This document shows, in pieces, positions 60,401 through 64,000 of a stretch of DNA of 64,000 bases (positions within the stretch are counted from its first letter, which is position 1; each line of letters opens with the position of its first letter). The DNA is taken from positions 77,924 through 141,923 of the forward strand of contig JAJPIA010000101.1 in assembly GCA_021324975.1 (NCBI GenBank), given 5' to 3'. The translations under genes and the position numbers were made by a program. This DNA is from Bacillota bacterium (GTDB lineage Bacteria; Sysuimicrobiota; Sysuimicrobiia; Sysuimicrobiales; Segetimicrobiaceae). Under the pieces are notes generated by a model, which saw only the letters and a program-made list of their open reading frames with translations, made no database searches and had not been told where the DNA came from.

Positions 60401-60447
60401 ATAACCTATTAAAGCCACTTGACAGGTTATATTGGCTGCGCTAAGGT
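60401..60447 (+). promoter_or_regulatory. Promoter with operator-like inverted repeat before fabI
   Basis: TTGACA (60419-60424), 17 bp, TAAGGT (60442-60447). An inverted repeat ATAACCT-N16-AGGTTAT (60401-60430) overlaps the -35 element, so a repressor could compete with RNA polymerase. The start codon of the FabI-type gene is 176 bp downstream, leaving a long 5' leader. Confidence 0.5.
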
Positions 60448-60622
60448 AGGGACCACGCCACCCTCTCCGATCGCGCCGCCGGCAGTGATGGCCGAAGCCC
60501 TCTTCTGCGACGCCCCGTAGCCGAGAACCCCAGGGGATCGAGCGGCCAGACACGAAATGCCCACTCGCGGTCCGGCGCGCTGGCGCCGGACCGCGACCTA
60601 GTGACGATCCGGAGGTCCTGGG

Positions 60623-61411
60623 ATGAACGGTCGACGATGGGCGCTCGTCCTCGGGGCCAGCAGCGGTTTTGGCGAGGCGGCGAGCCTCGCGCTGGCTCGC
60701 GCCGGCTACGATATCGTGGGCGTGCACCTGGACCGCAAGGCCACCTTGCCGCATGTCGAGGAGGTCATCGGCCGCATCCGCGAAACGGGACGGACGCCGG
60801 TCTTCTTCAACGTCAACGCCGCCGACCCGGAGCGGCGCGTGGAGGTGCTCGCCCGCGCCAAGGACGCGGCGGGGCCCGACGGCACCGTCGCGGTGCTCCT
60901 GCATTCGCTCGCCTTCGGCAACCTACGGCCGTATGTGGCGGAGACCCCCGAGACCTCGATCACCGCGGCGCAGATGGACATGACGCTTTCGGTCATGGCC
61001 CACAGTCTCGTCTATTGGACGCAGGACCTGGTGTTCGGCGGTCTCATGGGGCGCGGGGGCAAGATCTTCGCGATGACGAGCGCCGGCGCGACGCGGGTGC
61101 TCCCGAACTACGGCGCCGTCTCGGCCGCCAAGGCGGCGCTGGAATCCCACATGCGCCAGCTCGCGATGGAGCTCGCACCGCGCGGCATCGCGGTGAACGC
61201 GATTCGCGCCGGGGTCACGGACACGCCGGCGCTCAGAAAGATTCCCGGACACGAGGTGATTGCGAGCAACGCGCGCTTCCGCAATCCCTCCGGCCGCCTC
61301 ACGACGACCGAAGACGTCGCGCGCGCGCTCGTCGCACTGTGCGGGCCCGGTACGGAGTGGATCACGGGCGCCGTGCTCGGCGTGGACGGCGGCGAAGATA
61401 TCGTCGGCTAA
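60623..61411 (+). CDS. fabI: Enoyl-ACP reductase, SDR type (FabI/FabL-like)
   Basis: 262 residues from ATG 60623 behind GGAGGTCC. The NAD(P)-binding segment is LVLGASSGFGEAA (9-21). The ENR-specific features are LLHSLAFGNL (92-101) and the wide Tyr163-x6-Lys170 spacing (NYGAVSAAKAALE), rather than the Tyr-x3-Lys of ordinary SDR enzymes. It would reduce trans-2-enoyl-ACP in fatty-acid elongation. The GASSGFG loop is closer to FabL than to classic FabI, so NADPH may be preferred. Confidence 0.85.
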   Translation: MNGRRWALVLGASSGFGEAASLALARAGYDIVGVHLDRKATLPHVEEVIGRIRETGRTPVFFNVNAADPERRVEVLARAKDAAGPDGTVAVLLHSLAFGNLRPYVAETPETSITAAQMDMTLSVMAHSLVYWTQDLVFGGLMGRGGKIFAMTSAGATRVLPNYGAVSAAKAALESHMRQLAMELAPRGIAVNAIRAGVTDTPALRKIPGHEVIASNARFRNPSGRLTTTEDVARALVALCGPGTEWITGAVLGVDGGEDIVG

Positions 61412-61414
61412 GCC

Positions 61415-62572
61415 CTAGCTTCGCGCCCCAATCGGCACGTACGCGCGGTTGCGCGGACCGACGTATTCCGCGCGGGGACGGATAAGGCGGTTGTCGGCGA
61501 ACTGCTCGAGCACGTGCGCCGTCCATCCGGAGATGCGGCTCACGGCGAAGACCGGAGTGAACAGGTCGAGCGGGATCCCCAGCGCGTAGTAGCAGCTTGC
61601 CGAGTAGAAGTCCACGTTGCAGTGCAGGTGCTTTTCCGCCAGCATGAACTGCTCGATCTCGCGCGACATCTGGAACCACTTGAGCTGGTTCGTCTGCCGG
61701 CAGAGCTCCTCGGACATCTTCCGCAGGTGCGTCGCGCGCGGATCCTCCGTCTTGTAGACCCGGTGGCCGAAGCCCGCGATCTTTTTCTTTTCGGCGAGCA
61801 GGCGCTTGACCGTGGGCACGGCGTTCTGGACTTCGCCGATCTGGAGCAGGAGGCGCATCACGGCCTCGTTCGCGCCGCCGTGCAGCGGGCCCTTGAGGGT
61901 GCCGATGCCCGACGTGATCGCGGAGTGCATGTCGGCCAGGGTGGCGGCCGTGACGCGGGCGGCGAAGGTACTGGCGTTCAGCTCGTGGTCGGCGTGGAGG
62001 ATGAGGGCGATGTCGACGGTCCGGGCTGCAGTGTCGGTGGGCCGCTCGCCCCGCAGCATGTAGAGAAAGTTGGCCGCATGGTTGAGCGCGGGATCGGGCG
62101 CGACCAGCGGCTGCCGGTGGCGGCACCGATCGATCGCGGCCACGATGGTCGCGATCTGCGCCGTCAGCCGGATGGCCTTGCGCACGTTCGCCGGGCGCGC
62201 GTCATCCTTGGCATCGGGATCGTACACGCCGAGGGCCGATACCGCCGTGCGGAGCACGTCCATCGGCAGCGCGTCCGCCGGCGCGGCCGCGATGATCTCG
62301 ACGACCGGGGCCGGGAGCGTCCGCGCCGCGCGGAGGTCGTGGTTCAGGGCGTCGAGCTCGGCGCGGGTCGGCAGCTCACCGTGCCACAGCAGGTAGGCCA
62401 CCTCCTCGAACGACGCGTGCGCGACCAAGTCGTGGATGTCATAGCCCTGGTAGATCAGCCGCCCCTCCACGCCGTCGACGAAGCAGATGCGGCTCGACGC
62501 CGCGACGATCCCTTCGAGCCCCTCCGCGACCGCGCTGGGACCGCCCGCGGACTGGCCTGGTGTGGGCTGCAT
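61415..62572 (-). CDS. gltA: Citrate synthase
   Basis: 385 residues from ATG 62572 behind GGGAGGTCG. The catalytic residues are visible: first His in LILHADHELNAST, second His in GPLHGGANEAV, followed by FGHRVYKTEDPRA, and the Asp in CNVDFYSASCYYAL. The protein has the size of the short (dimeric, type I-like) enzyme common in Gram-positive bacteria and archaea. A 2-methylcitrate synthase or bifunctional enzyme cannot be excluded. Convergent with fabI, three bases apart. Confidence 0.93.
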   Translation of the reverse strand: MQPTPGQSAGGPSAVAEGLEGIVAASSRICFVDGVEGRLIYQGYDIHDLVAHASFEEVAYLLWHGELPTRAELDALNHDLRAARTLPAPVVEIIAAAPADALPMDVLRTAVSALGVYDPDAKDDARPANVRKAIRLTAQIATIVAAIDRCRHRQPLVAPDPALNHAANFLYMLRGERPTDTAARTVDIALILHADHELNASTFAARVTAATLADMHSAITSGIGTLKGPLHGGANEAVMRLLLQIGEVQNAVPTVKRLLAEKKKIAGFGHRVYKTEDPRATHLRKMSEELCRQTNQLKWFQMSREIEQFMLAEKHLHCNVDFYSASCYYALGIPLDLFTPVFAVSRISGWTAHVLEQFADNRLIRPRAEYVGPRNRAYVPIGARS

Positions 62573-62734
62573 GGCATCGACCTCCCGGACTGCGGGCCGA
62601 GCGTGGCACCCGGCCCGTACATGATGCGCGAGCGTGCTACCCTTCACTCTCTGTTATGCCCGCTACCTTCACCGTATGGCCCGCCGGAGCCGGTGTCAAC
62701 GCGCGGCGGAGCCGCCCCGGTGACGGCGGTACCG

Positions 62735-63610
62735 TCACCGGTCGCTCACGGCGGCCTTGAGGTCGCGGACAAACGCGCCGACGCGGCCCAGATCCTCCGG
62801 GTCCTCCTCGAGCATCCTGACGAGCGCGCTCCCGACGATCACGCCGTCCGCGTAGCGCGCCACCTCCCGGGCCTGGCCGGGCCGGCTGATGCCGAAGCCG
62901 ACGCACACCGGGGTCTCGGAGGCGGCACGGATCCGCCCGACCAGCTCGGCCAGCTCCGGCGGCACCTCGTCGCGCACGCCGGTCACGCCGGTGCGCGACA
63001 CGCAATAAATGAAGCCTGTCGAGGCGCCGGCGACGGAGCGGATCCGCGCATCGGTGCTGGTCGGCGCCAGGAGAAAGATCGTGGCCAGCCCCGCCGCCCC
63101 TCCCTCCGCGACGAGGACATCGCCTTCCTCGGGCGGCAGATCGGCCGTGATCACGCCGTCGAGTCCCGCCGCCACGGCCTCGCGGCAGAACGCGGCGAGG
63201 CCATGGTGGAGCAGCAAATTGTAGTAGGTCATGAACACGAGCGGCACGCCCGTGTGCTCCCGGATGCGTGCGACGAGTGCGAGCGCGCCTCCGAGCGTCA
63301 TACCACCGGCAAGCGCCCGGAAGCCGGCGCGCTGGTTCACCGGGCCGTCGGCGATAGGGTCGCTGAAGGGCACACCGAGCTCGATCGCGTCCGCGCCCGC
63401 GGCGACCAGCAGCTCCACCAGCCGCTCCGTCGCCGCGGGGTCCGGGTCCCCCGCCATGACGTACGGCACCAGCACCCGCCGGCCGGCCGCCCGCGCGGCG
63501 CCCAGAACGCGGACGAGCCGGTTGTCCCGGAGGGCTGCCGTGGAGGTCGGCGCGGCGGCCCGCCGCGCCGCGGACCGGCCCGTTCCGGCGGCCGCGCGGG
63601 ACCGGCTCAT
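62735..63610 (-). CDS. trpA: Tryptophan synthase alpha subunit
   Basis: 291 residues. The catalytic Glu77 and Asp88 are in [15 protein letters not shown]. The lid and phosphate loop are [12 protein letters not shown] and [14 protein letters not shown]. The body is of normal length, but an unusual 28-residue Ala/Arg-rich tail precedes it. It cleaves indole-3-glycerol phosphate to indole, passed to TrpB. ATG 63610 overlaps the trpB stop as ATGA. Confidence 0.95.
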   Translation of the reverse strand: MSRSRAAAGTGRSAARRAAAPTSTAALRDNRLVRVLGAARAAGRRVLVPYVMAGDPDPAATERLVELLVAAGADAIELGVPFSDPIADGPVNQRAGFRALAGGMTLGGALALVARIREHTGVPLVFMTYYNLLLHHGLAAFCREAVAAGLDGVITADLPPEEGDVLVAEGGAAGLATIFLLAPTSTDARIRSVAGASTGFIYCVSRTGVTGVRDEVPPELAELVGRIRAASETPVCVGFGISRPGQAREVARYADGVIVGSALVRMLEEDPEDLGRVGAFVRDLKAAVSDR

Positions 63611-64000
63611 CGGCGGTCTCCGACATCTTCACCCACGGCCTTGGCGATCGTGTGCACGTCCTTGTCGCCGCGTCCGCTCAAACCGACCACGACGAGCTTG
63701 TCCGGCCCGAGCGCCGGCGCGAGCGTGTTGAGATGCGCGAGCGCATGCGCCGACTCCAGCGCCGGAAGGATGCCCTCGGTCCGGCACAGGAGGTGCACCG
63801 CTTCGAGCGCCTCCTCATCCGTGACCGCGACGTACCGGGCACGACCGGTGTCCTTCATGTACGCGTGCTCCGGGCCGACGCCGGGGTAGTCCAACCCGGC
63901 GGAAATCGAGTGGGTGGGGAGGACCTGCCCGCCCGCGTCCTGCAACACGTAGCTGTAGGCGCCGTGCAGGACCCCGGGGCTGCCGGCGGTGAGCGACGCG
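63607..64000 (-). CDS. trpB: Tryptophan synthase beta subunit, C-terminal part (runs off window)
   Basis: About 130 residues of the C-terminus. The conserved TrpB stretches [51 protein letters not shown] and [12 protein letters not shown], which binds the PLP phosphate, are all present. It joins indole and serine using PLP. The 5' part lies beyond the right edge. Translationally coupled to trpA. Confidence 0.95.
   Translation of the reverse strand, partial: ASLTAGSPGVLHGAYSYVLQDAGGQVLPTHSISAGLDYPGVGPEHAYMKDTGRARYVAVTDEEALEAVHLLCRTEGILPALESAHALAHLNTLAPALGPDKLVVVGLSGRGDKDVHTIAKAVGEDVGDRR

Noticed and set aside
57914-60412. An 832-codon plus-strand frame opposite the penicillin acylase gene
   Set aside because: The minus strand has the full Ntn-hydrolase signature; the plus-strand frame has only low-complexity composition and spans the intergenic region too.
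61514-63889. A 791-codon plus-strand frame opposite citrate synthase and trpA
   Set aside because: It crosses three real genes on the other strand and has no recognisable domain.

Overview
The window is about 64 kb of GC-rich bacterial chromosome. Gene starts are often GTG, Shine-Dalgarno sites are strong (GGAGG-like), and translationally coupled ATGA/GTGA overlaps are common. Core genes include trpB-trpA, citrate synthase, a FabI-type enoyl-ACP reductase and a primary-like sigma factor. Together with large STAND-type regulators and SPW, ThrE-split, TMEM175-like and DUF2269-like families, this suggests a free-living soil or sediment terrabacterial lineage (Chloroflexota or a candidate phylum such as CSP1-3 are possibilities). 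No rRNA is present, so the phylum is inference only.

Left part (1-38.4 kb). A YceI-like gene end and an amidase precede a carbohydrate ABC transporter (binding protein plus two permeases, no ATPase) and an alpha/beta-hydrolase-like gene. A minus-strand regulatory block follows: a nucleotide-cyclase-domain/ATPase/TPR regulator, a papain-like peptidase, a CRP-family regulator with cAMP-type ligand residues, and a sigma-70 factor. Two TGTGA-type palindromes lie just upstream of the sigma gene. Next come a GNAT acetyltransferase, a diguanylate cyclase, a DMT transporter and a Kch-type K+ channel. Further genes are a methyltransferase, a protease-like TPR protein lacking its nucleophile, an NDH-2-like oxidoreductase fused to a membrane domain with its repeat-built membrane partner, an MFS carrier, an M48 protease, a sulfatase, a MalT-type regulator with a frameshifted HTH, and a split ThrE exporter. 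This region is littered with truncated genes: ABC permease tail, glycolipid-binding protein, GH63-like hydrolase, GNAT, formylglycine-generating enzyme, SulP/STAS and TMEM175.

Island (38,484 to about 57,856). A 50-bp copy of the 3' part of tRNA-Lys at 38,484 is directly repeated in the intact tRNA-Lys(UUU) at 57,807-57,882. A tyrosine recombinase lies just inside the left end, and paired RGTAGCA repeats with 11-bp spacing lie inside both ends. This is the signature of a 19.3-kb integrated element. Its integrase is truncated against an IS21-family remnant, so it is probably immobile. Cargo: SPW membrane protein, omega-subunit-like protein, STAS protein, group 4 glycosyltransferase with a broken DUF881 partner, RHH protein, HSP20, zinc-ribbon protein, amylo-alpha-1,6-glucosidase-like enzyme, a truncated peptide-binding protein, a SARP/ATPase/TPR regulator, a two-domain cupredoxin, a Met-rich secreted protein, a broken DUF2269 gene and a BBE-type FAD oxidoreductase.

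Right part (57.9-64 kb). Housekeeping genes: penicillin-acylase-family Ntn hydrolase, FabI-type reductase with an upstream promoter overlapped by an inverted repeat, citrate synthase, trpA and partial trpB.

Several frameshifts were read directly from the sequence. Some could be assembly errors. The number of truncated genes argues that much of the decay is real.
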